Assembly: GCA_016706685.1 (NCBI GenBank)
Contig: JADJJE010000024.1
Span: 49,091-113,090 of the forward strand
Reading direction: 5' to 3'
Length of the DNA: 64,000 nucleotides
Origin: Sandaracinaceae bacterium
Lineage (GTDB): Bacteria; Myxococcota_A; Polyangia; Polyangiales; Houyiibacteriaceae
Under the pieces are notes generated by a model that was not told where the DNA came from, made no database searches, and saw only the letters and a program-made list of their open reading frames with translations. Position 1 is the first letter of the stretch, and every line of letters starts with the position of its first letter. Position numbers and translations under genes: made by a program. Positions 35,201 to 44,700 of this stretch are shown piece after piece.

Positions 35201-36009
35201 CAGAAGCTCCCCATCAGCGTCAGGTCCCCGAGCCCGATGCGCAGCGCCAGCTGCCTCTCGTTCGGGCCTCGCCGCGCGCTCCCGTCCGCGTCTTCCGGGT
35301 CGCTGAGGACCACCAGGATGACGCCGGTCACGGCTGCCGCCACGCCGACCCCGAGCGCAATCTGACCGGCATAGCCGAGCCCACGCGCCCGCTTCCCGCC
35401 GCCACGAACACCCTCGTAGTCCCTGCCGTCGGGCGCATCTTCCACCTGATTGCGCCCTCGGATGCCAAGGCCCAGCAGCAGTCCGCCGGCCGCCGCCAGC
35501 CCACTGCCGCCCGCGACCAGGGCCACGGGCAGGGGGCCCAGATCGAGGCCGCGCGGCTCCTCGGTGGTGGTCTCCGCCTGGGCTCGAACGCGCTCCTGGA
35601 GGAACACGATGCGTGCCTCCACGAAGTCACGCTCCGAGGCGTCGGGCACGGCCTCGAGATACGCGCGGTACACGTCGAGGGCGTGTTGGTCGTCGCGCAT
35701 GCGCTCCGACGCCTGGGCGATGTTGTACAGCAACCCCGGGCGCCCGCTGAGGTCGTACGAGTGCTGGAACAGGTCGCGCGCCTCGGCGAACTGACCATTG
35801 GCGTAGGCGTCACGGCCTTGCTCGAAGAGCTCGCGCGCCAGGCGCTCCACCTCCGGGTCGGTTGCCGGGGCGCTCTCGGGAGCGGGGTCCTGGGTGCTTG
35901 TGGAAGTGGCCGTGGGGGGGCCGCGACGCTGTGCAGAAGCCGTGCTCGCTCCCGCCATCAGCAGCATCACCAAGCTCACCATGGGCAACGGGGGCGCACT
36001 CCAAGGCAT
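35200..36009 (-). CDS. Exported TPR protein with two C-terminal membrane helices
   Basis: A 269-residue protein with signal peptide (MVSLVMLLMAGASTASA) and a Thr/Pro linker. TPR-like units follow (ELFEQGRDAYANGQFAEARD, LLYNIAQASERMRDDQHAL). Two hydrophobic segments (LPVALVAGGSGLAAAGGLLL and LGYAGQIALGVGVAAAVTG) flank a charged loop, and the end is LRIGLGDLTLMGSF. This TPR plus helix-hairpin layout is frequent in myxobacterial exported proteins of unknown function, often beside glycine-rich lipoproteins. Its stop overlaps the PGRS-like start, implying a coupled pair. The upstream 36,010-36,280 has no gene; its promoter should lie there. Confidence 0.7.
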   Translation of the reverse strand: MPWSAPPLPMVSLVMLLMAGASTASAQRRGPPTATSTSTQDPAPESAPATDPEVERLARELFEQGRDAYANGQFAEARDLFQHSYDLSGRPGLLYNIAQASERMRDDQHALDVYRAYLEAVPDASERDFVEARIVFLQERVRAQAETTTEEPRGLDLGPLPVALVAGGSGLAAAGGLLLGLGIRGRNQVEDAPDGRDYEGVRGGGKRARGLGYAGQIALGVGVAAAVTGVILVVLSDPEDADGSARRGPNERQLALRIGLGDLTLMGSF

Positions 36010-36283
36010 CGCCGCCTACAGTACGCCAACCGGGAGTGGCTGCAAATCAGACAATCCGTGAGTTTGCGGCTGTGACTCTTGGAAATGTGTCGCAATGGCC
36101 TCAGTGGAGCGCGCAAGCACACATACGCACACAACCACGCCCATGTGGCACTGCGTAACAGGAGGTGCCTGGGGAGAGTCGATTGGCCAGCGAACGGTCC
36201 ATGGCGGTGCATCGGCACAGCCAAATCAGGGTCATTCAAAAAGTTTACATAATATGTATTCTGCGAAGTACGAGGTGTAGGTT

Positions 36284-36437
36284 GAAATGTCGGGTTCGCC
36301 CTGGTGCGAGGCAGGATCATGGGTAGACAGATCGTCAGACCGGGCTTCGCAGCGCGACGCGGCCCGCCAGCTGGGCGAGCTCGTCGCCCGATGAGTTCAG
36401 TGTGGCCGCCGCAGCAACCGGCAGGCCGGGATTGGCC
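36284..36437 (+). mobile_element. Remnant of ISNCY-type transposon next to an IS481 end
   Basis: GAAATGTCGGG at 36284 matches the ISNCY start at 53066. A 24-nt block at 36349-36372 is identical to 53193-53216 in the ISNCY transposase, and TGGCCGCCGCAGCAACCGGC (36402-36421) matches 53298 with one change. The next 14 nt (36424-36437) equal the left end of the IS481 copies (51676, 60083). About 50 nt are deleted between the shared blocks. This is a scar of the same two elements that lie at 52-61 kb. Confidence 0.65.
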
Positions 36438-36924
36438 ACGTTGTGCCGCCACACGCGGACTTTGGCCCCACGCTGGCGACCGAGAAGTCCGTGGTCCCTG
36501 CGGCTTCGAGGTGTCAGTGCCTAGGTGCGCAAGGATGACCGACCCGGCGGGGACTTCGTCTGCGGGCGATGGCATGGCGTCGAGCCGCGAGGTGGCGCAG
36601 AACGGACGAGCCGGTGTTCCGTCGCGCCGCCTGCTGCCCTTCCGCTGGCTCGACGCTGCTCATGGTCGCCAACGCGCTGAGACTGCTGGCGTACTCCTCG
36701 AGTACCGATTGACCGAGCTGGGTGGCGTTGGCCCCACAGCGAAGTTCAGCGCATGCGAACCCGTCCTTCCGCGCGTTGTCCCAGCGCGATGGGGTGCATC
36801 ATAGATACAGCCATGACCGTGGGGAACGCGGCATATTGTCGCACCGCCGCCCTTGGCTGTGCCAGCGGGAGGCGTCCGTTCCGTTCGATGAAAAGCTGGT
36901 AGATGTCGCGTCCGTCGTCTCGGG
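36438..36924. other. Gene-poor scar between IS remnants and the metal operon
   Basis: Apart from the ATPase remnant there is no credible gene here. A 60-codon minus-strand frame (36746-36928, with RDIYQLFIERNGRLPLAQ and FPTVMAVSMMHPIAL) has protein-like composition but no start context and no recognised family; it may be another gene fragment. Confidence 0.4.
36647..36712 (+). pseudogene. C-terminal remnant of a P1B metal ATPase
   Basis: This short frame reads GSTLLMVANALRLLAYSSS and stops at TGA 36710-36712. It is nearly the same as the C-terminus of the intact P1B-4 ATPase at 39.8 kb (GSTLVVVANALRLLAYKH). The strand is opposite to that of the intact gene. Nothing recognisable of the rest of an ATPase remains upstream. 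It lies 210 nt from the IS remnants, so the rest was probably removed by transposition. Confidence 0.6.
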
Positions 36925-38202
36925 TCATGGTGCACGGCGTCGGATTTGCCTTGAACCCCTTAGCGCGGCGATGGCGACAATGGCGCTCGCCAACACGAAC
37001 GGGGTTCTACCCGCATCTGGCCGGAGCACGTTGCACCCATCTTCAGGAGGAGGATCGGGCGGAAGGGGTGCCAACGCCAACGAGTCGCGCGCGATGTCAC
37101 CCAAGTCCCGCACGCAGAGCGACATGTTCTCCACGGACTCGGTGCAGCCGTCGGTCACAGTTACATCGCGGAAGTCGAGTAGGCTGACGAAGCTCTGTCC
37201 GCCATCGATGGAGCGCATCAGAGCCGTCGCGGTGCCTGTTTGTGGGATGGGGCAGACGTAGAGACCGCTGGCATCCTCGAGGACGCAGCTGGCGTTCAGC
37301 GTCGCGTCGCGAACAGTGATTGCGCCGCTCTCTGTGATGCGTAGAAGCCCACCTACGTCGCCCTCCGGCTCGGAGATGACCCAGACGTCGCCGTTCGCCC
37401 CCGCGTCGGCCGCGCCTCGGAGCTGGCGTCGCTCGACCATATTGGTGATCACCCCGAGAGCCGCATCCACGCGTAGGAGTCGCTCCGGGGGGCTCTCGGG
37501 TTGGCGGGTGGTGACTGTGCGTAGGTACACCCGGCTGGGGTTCGCGCTCGAGACGTGCGTGATCACCAACGTCCGCTCGCCCTCCAGGAGGGGCACACTC
37601 AGCGTCTCGAAGTTCACGCCCGCCGTCTCGCTCCAGAGCAACAAGCCGTCGGGCGTCGCGATGGGCGTGGCCCCAGGCCTGAATCCAGCCACGAACACTC
37701 GGTCCGGGTCGCTGGGCGCTACGCGCACGCTCTGCATGCGCCCCTCGACGACTTCCATGGTGAACGTCGCGCCGTCGTCGTCGCTGTGGGCGATGTAGTT
37801 GTCGGGGATGGGGTCGCCCGTGACTGCGAAGATTCGGGCGCCCGCCACCGGCAACGCGAAGACATCGGCCACGTACACGAACTGCAGCTCGTTCGTGGCA
37901 CGCATCCACTCGCACCCCCCTGCGGGGCGGCGGTACAGACCTGCAATGGACCCGGCTAGTAGCGTCCCGGTCGTAGTGCGCGCCAGATTGGGGATCAGCG
38001 TCTGACCCGTGTCGCCATACGCTTGGGAACACGTCCAGCGATAGACGCCGTCGTCGCCTTCGACGACGGGGCCTCGCGTGGTGAAGAGGACGTTCTGACC
38101 GTCGATACGGAACAGTTGATTCACACCGAGGGGCCGTCCGTGCGCGGCCGCGGAAGCGGCAGGGAGCAGTATGGCCATGGCGAACGCCAGCCGAAGCCGC
38201 AT
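36925..38202 (-). CDS. Exported beta-propeller (BNR-like) protein with C-terminal anchor
   Basis: A 425-residue protein with signal peptide (LRLAFAMAILLPAASAAAHG). The body has BNR/sialidase-type blades (AHSDDDGATFTMEVVEG, MRSIDGGQSFVSLL, VRVAPSDPDRVFVAGF). The C-terminus has DGC, then a hydrophobic stretch (FVLASAIVAIAALRG) and RQIRRR. A Cys followed by a membrane helix and Arg cluster is the layout of myxosortase (MYXO-CTERM) targets, so it may be processed and anchored on the cell surface. That is inference. I used ATG 38202. It is the last gene of the metal operon, 89 nt after the MbnP-family gene. Confidence 0.65.
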   Translation of the reverse strand: MRLRLAFAMAILLPAASAAAHGRPLGVNQLFRIDGQNVLFTTRGPVVEGDDGVYRWTCSQAYGDTGQTLIPNLARTTTGTLLAGSIAGLYRRPAGGCEWMRATNELQFVYVADVFALPVAGARIFAVTGDPIPDNYIAHSDDDGATFTMEVVEGRMQSVRVAPSDPDRVFVAGFRPGATPIATPDGLLLWSETAGVNFETLSVPLLEGERTLVITHVSSANPSRVYLRTVTTRQPESPPERLLRVDAALGVITNMVERRQLRGAADAGANGDVWVISEPEGDVGGLLRITESGAITVRDATLNASCVLEDASGLYVCPIPQTGTATALMRSIDGGQSFVSLLDFRDVTVTDGCTESVENMSLCVRDLGDIARDSLALAPLPPDPPPEDGCNVLRPDAGRTPFVLASAIVAIAALRGSRQIRRRAP

Positions 38203-38291
38203 GCGGCAGACCGGCCGTGGAAGCGACCCATGTCGCCCGAAGTGATGCACCTCTCTCAGTTGTTTGCTTGCAGCCAAGACGAGCCCAAATG

Positions 38292-39188
38292 TCAGTTGAC
38301 GCTGAAGACACGCTGGGAGCCAGCTGGGCTCGCACCGTGCGCGATGCCGAGTGCTTCGAAGTAAGGCGTGCAGTCCGGGTCGTCGGCGTTCGACATGCAG
38401 CCCGGCGGTGTGTCCACCGCGTTGGTGTCGAGGTCCGTGTCCGATAGCAGTTCGGCGACGTCCAAACGGATACTGTCAGCCGCGAGATCCATGTCGGCGA
38501 GCTCTACCTCAAAGTCGTTTGTGGCGGCACAGGTGGTCACAACGCCCAAGGCGGGGTTGCCCACGCAGCCTGTGCTGCCCAGGTGGAAGCGCCAGTCTGG
38601 AAGAGCAGCGGAGGCCCCATCGATGCGGATGAACTTGTAGCCGCTCTGCCACGACCAGAACATGTCGGTGATGTTCAGCGGTGATGACGCAATGGAGGCG
38701 TCGCTGTGGTTCACCTCGGACGGAAGACCCACCGTGAAACGCACGCCGACGTAGTCGCCCTCGGGTGCGGTTCCCTCGATGACCGTGCGCGTCTCGGGGT
38801 TTCCTTCGCAGCCGACGTCATTGCTGTTGGCGAAGTCGAGGTAGGCCACGGTCTCGTGCTGAAACGGGTTCTCGTCCAGCTCGAGCGGCACTTCGTCTCC
38901 GCTAGCGTTCACGAGCCGCACATCATGCACATAGAGGCGGACATCCCGAATAGTCAGGCTCTGGTCGCCAGTCGCACCGAGGCCTGTGGCGAGCGAACCG
39001 CACACGAACGGGTCGCTGCCGAACGTCGCGTTGAACGTCAAGGTCACTGGCTGCCGCGCCGAGTCGGCATCGCAAGCGCTGAAGAGCAAGGCGGGAGTGA
39101 CGAGGCCGAGTCTCATCAGCTGCAGAGCGCGAGCCGCCATGTATGCAACGCAGCGCTGTGCGAACACGTTCAGATTCGAGTCATTCAT
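38292..39188 (-). CDS. mbnP: MbnP-family copper-binding-type lipoprotein
   Basis: A 298-residue lipoprotein (lipobox LFSAC). The MbnP (TIGR04052-type) landmarks are present: PFVCGSLATGLG, RDVRLYVHDVRLVNASGDEV, YLDFAN, GTAPEGDYVGVRFTVGLP, VNHSDASIASSPLNITDMFW and SWQSGYKFIRID. In methanotrophs MbnP works with the di-heme peroxidase MbnH and binds copper via an oxidised Trp (kynurenine); the MFWSWQSGYKF Trp residues are the candidates here. No MbnH gene is present in this window. ATG 39188 overlaps the methyltransferase stop by 8 nt. Context in a metal-efflux operon supports a periplasmic metal-handling role. Confidence 0.8.
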   Translation of the reverse strand: MNDSNLNVFAQRCVAYMAARALQLMRLGLVTPALLFSACDADSARQPVTLTFNATFGSDPFVCGSLATGLGATGDQSLTIRDVRLYVHDVRLVNASGDEVPLELDENPFQHETVAYLDFANSNDVGCEGNPETRTVIEGTAPEGDYVGVRFTVGLPSEVNHSDASIASSPLNITDMFWSWQSGYKFIRIDGASAALPDWRFHLGSTGCVGNPALGVVTTCAATNDFEVELADMDLAADSIRLDVAELLSDTDLDTNAVDTPPGCMSNADDPDCTPYFEALGIAHGASPAGSQRVFSVN

Positions 39189-39807
39189 CGGTGAAGGTCC
39201 CTTCGATGTAGCTGATGGGAATGAGACCGGGGAGCGTCTCGCTTCGCGTGACACGCACGCCAGCGGCCTCGACGGCCTCGCGCAGGCTCCGAACCGTGAA
39301 CCTTCGGTGTCCAGGAAACCCAGTCACGGCGAGCACGCGGGAGACGAGCCAAGAGAGCGCAGTCTCGTCATGGCAATACGTAGGCACGATGATGCGCCCG
39401 CCCGGGCGCGTGACACGCTGCAGCGCGGCGAGCGCGCCACGGAGGTCGGGAACCAGATGAAGCACGTTCGCCGCAACGACGGCGTCGAAAGTATGGGGCT
39501 CGAATCGGAGGGCGTAGAGGTCCGCCTGCTCGAAGCGCACATTGGTCAGTCCAGCATCGCCGACGCGTCGCTGGAGCGTGGCGACCATGGCTGCGGAGTA
39601 GTCAGTTGCAACGACGTCATTGGCCGCCGCCGCGAGAGCGGGCGTGACCAGGCCCGTGCCTGCCGCTACTTCGAGCACCCGAGCGACTCCGCGAACCCCT
39701 TCTCCGGCCAGCTCGACCATGCGCGGGATGGGCCTGCCGAGCAGCGCCATCGAGCGGTCGTAGTTCTTCGCGTGCGTGTCCCAGTATTTCCGCCCTTCGT
39801 CGGTCAT
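39181..39807 (-). CDS. Class I SAM-dependent methyltransferase
   Basis: A 208-residue methyltransferase. Motif I is VLEVAAGTGLVTPAL, with DYSAAMV after it, then FEQADLYALRFEPHTFDAVV and LRGALAALQRVTRPGGRIIV. It resembles UbiE/Tam-type small-molecule methyltransferases. The start ATG 39807 is 5 nt after the P1B-4 ATPase stop, and its end overlaps the MbnP gene, so it is firmly inside the operon. Its substrate is unknown; methylation of a metal(loid) or of a ligand is a reasonable guess from context only. The upstream in-frame extension is the ATPase in another frame. Confidence 0.8.
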   Translation of the reverse strand: MTDEGRKYWDTHAKNYDRSMALLGRPIPRMVELAGEGVRGVARVLEVAAGTGLVTPALAAAANDVVATDYSAAMVATLQRRVGDAGLTNVRFEQADLYALRFEPHTFDAVVAANVLHLVPDLRGALAALQRVTRPGGRIIVPTYCHDETALSWLVSRVLAVTGFPGHRRFTVRSLREAVEAAGVRVTRSETLPGLIPISYIEGTFTDE

Positions 39808-39812
39808 GTTCC

Positions 39813-41798
39813 TCACCCTCGGTGCTTGTATGCGAGCAGCCTCAGCGCGTTTGCCACGACCACTAGAGTCGACCCTTCGTGCAGCGCGACCGCCATGCCA
39901 ATGTTGGCGAAGCCAAAGATGGTCGCCGGAACCAGGAAGACCACCATCCCCAGGCTCGCCCACAGATTCTGGAGAATGACTCGGCGGGCTGCGCGACTGA
40001 GACCCACCGCGAACGGTAGCGCGCGGAGGTCATCGGCCATCAAGGCTACGTCCGCCGTCTCGAGAGCCACGTGGGAGCCACCCGCGCCCATCGCGATGCC
40101 CACCGTGGCGTTCGCCATCGCTGGTGCGTCGTTCACACCATCACCGACCATGGCCACCCGGCTCCGCGACTGAGCCAGCTCGGCGATAGCTGCGACCTTC
40201 TGCTCGGGCAGCATGTCTCCGCGCGCAACCGTGATGCCCACGTGTTTCGCGACGGCATCCGCCACCCGCTGATTGTCACCGGTGAGCATGATGGTCTGCT
40301 CGATCCCCAGCGCGTGGAGCGCGGCGACCACCTCCCGAGCGCTCTCGCGGGGAGTGTCCATCACACCGAGGACACCCAGGTAACGGGCCCCGGCCCTGAC
40401 GACCATCACCGTGCGCCCTCCCCTTTCGAGCTCGTTGACCGCCTCGGCCACCTTGGGGGTGAGTTCACCGTCGAGCGCGAAGAGGCCCGGCTTGCCGATG
40501 GTCACCGGCTGCCCGCCGACCGTGCCTCGCACGCCGTAGCCGATCACAGCCTCGACGTTCGTAGCATCGTGGACGCTCAGGTTCGGCTGCCGCTCTCGCG
40601 CTCCGCGTACGATCGCGCTGGCGAGAGGATGGTCGGATTGGGCCTCGATTGCGCTGGCGATGGAGAGCAGCTCGTCCTCGGTCGCTGCATCAACCACGAC
40701 CACATCCGTGAGCTTCGGCTTGCCCTCGGTGAGGGTGCCGGTCTTGTCGAACGCGATGGCCCGGATCAGCCCGAGCGACTCGAGGTGCGCTCCACCCTTC
40801 ACCAGAACGCCACCGCGGGCTGCGCGCGCCACCCCGGACAGCACCGCGCTGGGGGTCGCGATGGCCAGGGCGCAGGGGCTGGCCGCTACGAGCACTGCCA
40901 TGGCGCGGTAGAAGCTGGCGGTGAACGGTTCGTCGATCACCACCCAAGCGAAGAGCAACACCACCACCACGCAGAGTATGGCTGGGACGAAGATGCGCTC
41001 GAACCGCTCGGTGAACTGCTGGGTGGGGGACTGCTGTGTCTCGGCCTCAGCCACCATCTTCACGACGCGCGCCAGCGTGCTGTCACCGGCGACCTTCGTC
41101 ACCACGACAGTCAACACTCCGGCACCGTTGATCGTGCCCGCGAAGACGCGGTGCTGTGCCTCGACCGCATCGCCGGCCGCCAGCGCCGCCGCGAGGTCAG
41201 GCACGGGTTGCTTGTCCGCAGGGACGCTCTCTCCGGTGATCGGTGCCTGATTCACGCTGCTGGTCCCCGCACTGACCACGCCATCGGCAGGCAGGCGTGT
41301 GTTGGGCTTCACCAAGACCCGGTCGCCCGGCACCAGCTTTGCGACTGGCACCTCTTTGGTCTCGTCGCCCTCGAGGATGAGCAGCGCGGTCTCAGGCACG
41401 AGCTCGCTGAGGGCCTCGATGGCGCTGCGAGCACGCCGCATCGCATACCCTTCGAGGGCGTGACCAAGAGTGAACAGCGAGAGGAGAAGTGCTCCCTCGA
41501 ACCACTCTCCCAGAATGGCGGCCCCCGCTGCGGCGAGCAGCATCAGGGAGTCGATCTCCAACTTGCGCTCGCGCAGAGCGACCGTAACCTCCTTGAGCGA
41601 AAACCAGGCTCCCAACACGTATGCGATGACGAAGAGCGCAGTCGAGGTGTTCGCCTGGACATCGAAGCGCCCCAGCGCCCAGCCCGTACCCGTGAGCGCA
41701 GTGCAGGCGAGGCTGAAGATGAGCTCCGAGCGCTCCCCCAGCGGGCCACTGTCATGCCCGTGCTCGCCGTGGCCAGCGTGTGCCTCGTGCTTCGTCAT
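39813..41798 (-). CDS. P1B-4-type metal-transporting ATPase (Co/Zn/Fe class)
   Basis: A 661-residue metal-exporting P-type ATPase. The N-terminus is His-rich (KHEAHAGHGEHGHDSG) in place of an HMA domain. TGES is at 188-191, the phosphorylated Asp351 in DKTGT, and GDGVNDAP follows. The membrane ion site is SPC (307-309) rather than CPC, and TM8 carries HEGST (640-644). SPC plus HEGxT defines the P1B-4 group, which export Co(II), Fe(II) or Zn(II). Its ATG overlaps the czcA stop (ATGA), so it is translated with the RND pump; the two would give inner-membrane and envelope-spanning export of the same metal(s). Confidence 0.92.
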   Translation of the reverse strand: MTKHEAHAGHGEHGHDSGPLGERSELIFSLACTALTGTGWALGRFDVQANTSTALFVIAYVLGAWFSLKEVTVALRERKLEIDSLMLLAAAGAAILGEWFEGALLLSLFTLGHALEGYAMRRARSAIEALSELVPETALLILEGDETKEVPVAKLVPGDRVLVKPNTRLPADGVVSAGTSSVNQAPITGESVPADKQPVPDLAAALAAGDAVEAQHRVFAGTINGAGVLTVVVTKVAGDSTLARVVKMVAEAETQQSPTQQFTERFERIFVPAILCVVVVLLFAWVVIDEPFTASFYRAMAVLVAASPCALAIATPSAVLSGVARAARGGVLVKGGAHLESLGLIRAIAFDKTGTLTEGKPKLTDVVVVDAATEDELLSIASAIEAQSDHPLASAIVRGARERQPNLSVHDATNVEAVIGYGVRGTVGGQPVTIGKPGLFALDGELTPKVAEAVNELERGGRTVMVVRAGARYLGVLGVMDTPRESAREVVAALHALGIEQTIMLTGDNQRVADAVAKHVGITVARGDMLPEQKVAAIAELAQSRSRVAMVGDGVNDAPAMANATVGIAMGAGGSHVALETADVALMADDLRALPFAVGLSRAARRVILQNLWASLGMVVFLVPATIFGFANIGMAVALHEGSTLVVVANALRLLAYKHRG

Positions 41799-44700
41799 GA
41801 AGCCGCCTCCTCCTTGCGGTAGACGAAAGCGTAAACCGTGGGCAGCACGAAGAGCGTCAGGAAGGTCGCGCTGACGAGACCTCCGATGACCACGGTGGCG
41901 AGCGGCCGTTGCACTTCTGCGCCAGCGCTGGACGACAGGGCCATGGGGATGAACCCCAGCGCAGCGACCGTCGCGGTCATCGTCACGGCGCGAAGGCGGG
42001 ACTCGGCCCCCTTCTGTGCAGCTTCGAGCGGACCCGCTCCGGCTTCGCGCAGCACCTTGATCGTGGTCAGCAGCACTACTCCGTTCAGCACCGAGATTCC
42101 GAAGAGCGCGATGAAGCCAATCGCGGCGCTGATGGAGAACGGCATGCCACGTGCTGCGAGGAGGAAGATGCCTCCCACCGCGGCGAAGGGCACGTTGAGG
42201 TAGATGAGCAGCGCCGGTTTGATCTGCCCGAACGCCATGTAGAGCAGGATGAAGATCAGCGCGAGGGCCATGGGCACCGCCACCGCCAGTCGGCCGACGG
42301 CGGCGCTGAGGTTCTCGAACTGGCCGCCCCAGCGTAGGACGTAGCCAGGGGGCACGTCCACGTCGCGACGCACACGCTCCTGCGCTTCACCCACGAACGA
42401 CGCGAGGTCACGTCCGCGCACATTCGTCTCCACACTGGTCCGGCGCCGCACCGCCTCGCGGCTGACGCTGGCGGGCGAGTCCACCACCTGGATGCTGGCG
42501 ATCTGCCCGAGCGGGACCAGGGGACCACCCTCGCCACTCACAGGAAGGTGGCGCACTTGATCGATGTCGTCGCGCAAGGACTGCGGCACGCGCACCTGCA
42601 GCCGAAAGCGGCGCTCGCCCTCGTAGACTTCGCCCACGCCCCGGCCACCGAGAGCCTCGATGGCGTCGAGCGCGTCGCGCACCGAGATGCCGTAGCGCGA
42701 CGCCGCCGCCCGGTCGATGGTGACGTCCAGCGTGGGTAGACCCGCCAGTTGCTCGCCACGCACGTCGGACGCCCCGGTCACCTCGCGGACCACGGCCTGC
42801 GTCTCCAAGCTAAGGCGCTCGAGGGTCGCGAGGTCGTCGCCATAGATGGTGATGGCCACGTCGGAGCGCGTGCCGCTGATGAGCTCGGCCATGCGCAGCT
42901 CGATGGGCTGGGAGAACGAAAAGCCCAGGCCCGGCAGCGCCTCGGTGAGCCGGGCCGACATACGCTCCACCAGTTCCTCGCGTGTGGTCGCGGTGGTCCA
43001 CTCATCCTGAGGACGCAGTATGACGATGGCGTCGGACAGCTCGACGCCCATCGGGTCCGTGGCGATCTCTGCGCGTCCCGTCTTCGAGACCACGGTGACT
43101 ACCTCGGGAAACTCACGTAGCACGGTTTCGAAGCGTGTGGCCCCAAGCACGCTCTCCTCGAGGGACACGCTGGGGAGCCGCAGCACCTGAATCGCGATGG
43201 CGCCCTCGTCCAGGCGCGGCACGAACTCGGCACCGAGCCGGGAGGCCACCACCCCCGAGAGCACCAGCAGCACGAGCGACACGCCCATCACCACCTTTGG
43301 GACCTTCATCAAGGGAGCCAGCGTGGCCGGATACACGCGATGCAGCAGGCGCACCACGAACGGTTCGTGCTCCTCCGTGTGCTGCCGCATGAAGGTAGCC
43401 ACCAGCACGGGGACGAACGTGAGCGATGCGATGAACGCGCCGAGCAGCGCGAAGAGCACCGTGATGGCCATGGGCTTGAACATCTTTCCCTCGATGCCCG
43501 CCAGCGTGAGGATGGGGATGTAGACGATGACGATGATGGCCTCGCCGAACGTCGCGGCTTTGCGGACGCCCAGGGTGGACTGCAGCACCACTTCCGACGC
43601 TTCGGCATACGTCATGGGGCTCGCGCGCCCGCGCGCCGCCGCAGCCAGGTACACGACAGCGTTCTCGACGACGATGATCGACCCGTCGACCACGATGCCG
43701 AAGTCGATGGCCCCAAGACTCATCAGGTTGCCGCTGAGGCCCAGCGCCTTCATCGCGGTGAAGGCCACCAACATGGCAAAAGGGATCGCGGCCGCAACGA
43801 TGAGCCCCCCGCGAATGCTCCCTAAGAGCAGAAAGAGGACCCCGATCACGAAGAGCGCGCCCTCGGCTAGGTTGATGCCCACCGTCCGGATCGTGCGGTT
43901 CACGAGGTCCGAGCGGTCGTAGAAGACGTCGATGCGGACACCGGGAGGCAGCGACGGCGCGATCTGCGCGATACGCGCCTTCACGTCGTCGACCACCTCG
44001 CGGCCATTCGCGCCCACCAGCATCATGACGATGCCAGTAACGATCTCGCCGCGACCATCGCGGGTCACCGCGCCCTGGCGAATGAGCGGCGCCAAGTGGA
44101 CGCGACCCACGTCGCGCACGCGCACTGGGACGCCGTCTGCGCGTGTCTCGATGAGCACATCGCCGATCTCGTCGAGGCTCTGAATGCGCCCCTCGCCGCG
44201 AACCAGCAGCTGCTCGCCGGAGCGCGTGAGGTAGCCACCGCCGGCGGTGGCGTTGTTGCGCTCGAGCGCCTCGAAGAGGTCGTTCAGCGAGACGTTGAGA
44301 GCGCGCAAGCGCTCGGGGAGCACCTCCACCTCGTAGGTCTTCAGCGCACCTCCGAAGGCGTTGACCTCCACCACGCCTGGCACGGAGCGCAGCTCGTAGG
44401 CCACGAACCAGTCCAGCAGCGAGCGCAACTCCATCGGTGTGTAGCAAGCCTCGGTGTCTTCCGCGCCCTCCTCGCACATGACCTCTGCACGCACCTCGAA
44501 CTGGAAGATCTCGCCGAGACCGGAGCTGAGCGGTCCCATCTCGGGAGACGCCCCCGGAGGGAGTCGCTCTGTCGCTTGAGTTAGGCGCTCGGAGATGAGC
44601 TGTCGCGCACGGAGCAGGTCGGTCCCCTCCTCGAAGACCACCGTGACCGCCGAGAGGCCGAAGCGCGACACGCTTCGAATCTGCTCGACTCCCGGGAGTC

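Noticed and set aside
36925..39188. A methanobactin precursor peptide or its biosynthesis genes beside MbnP
   Set aside because: No small Cys-rich leader peptide, MbnB/MbnC-like or TonB-receptor gene is present.
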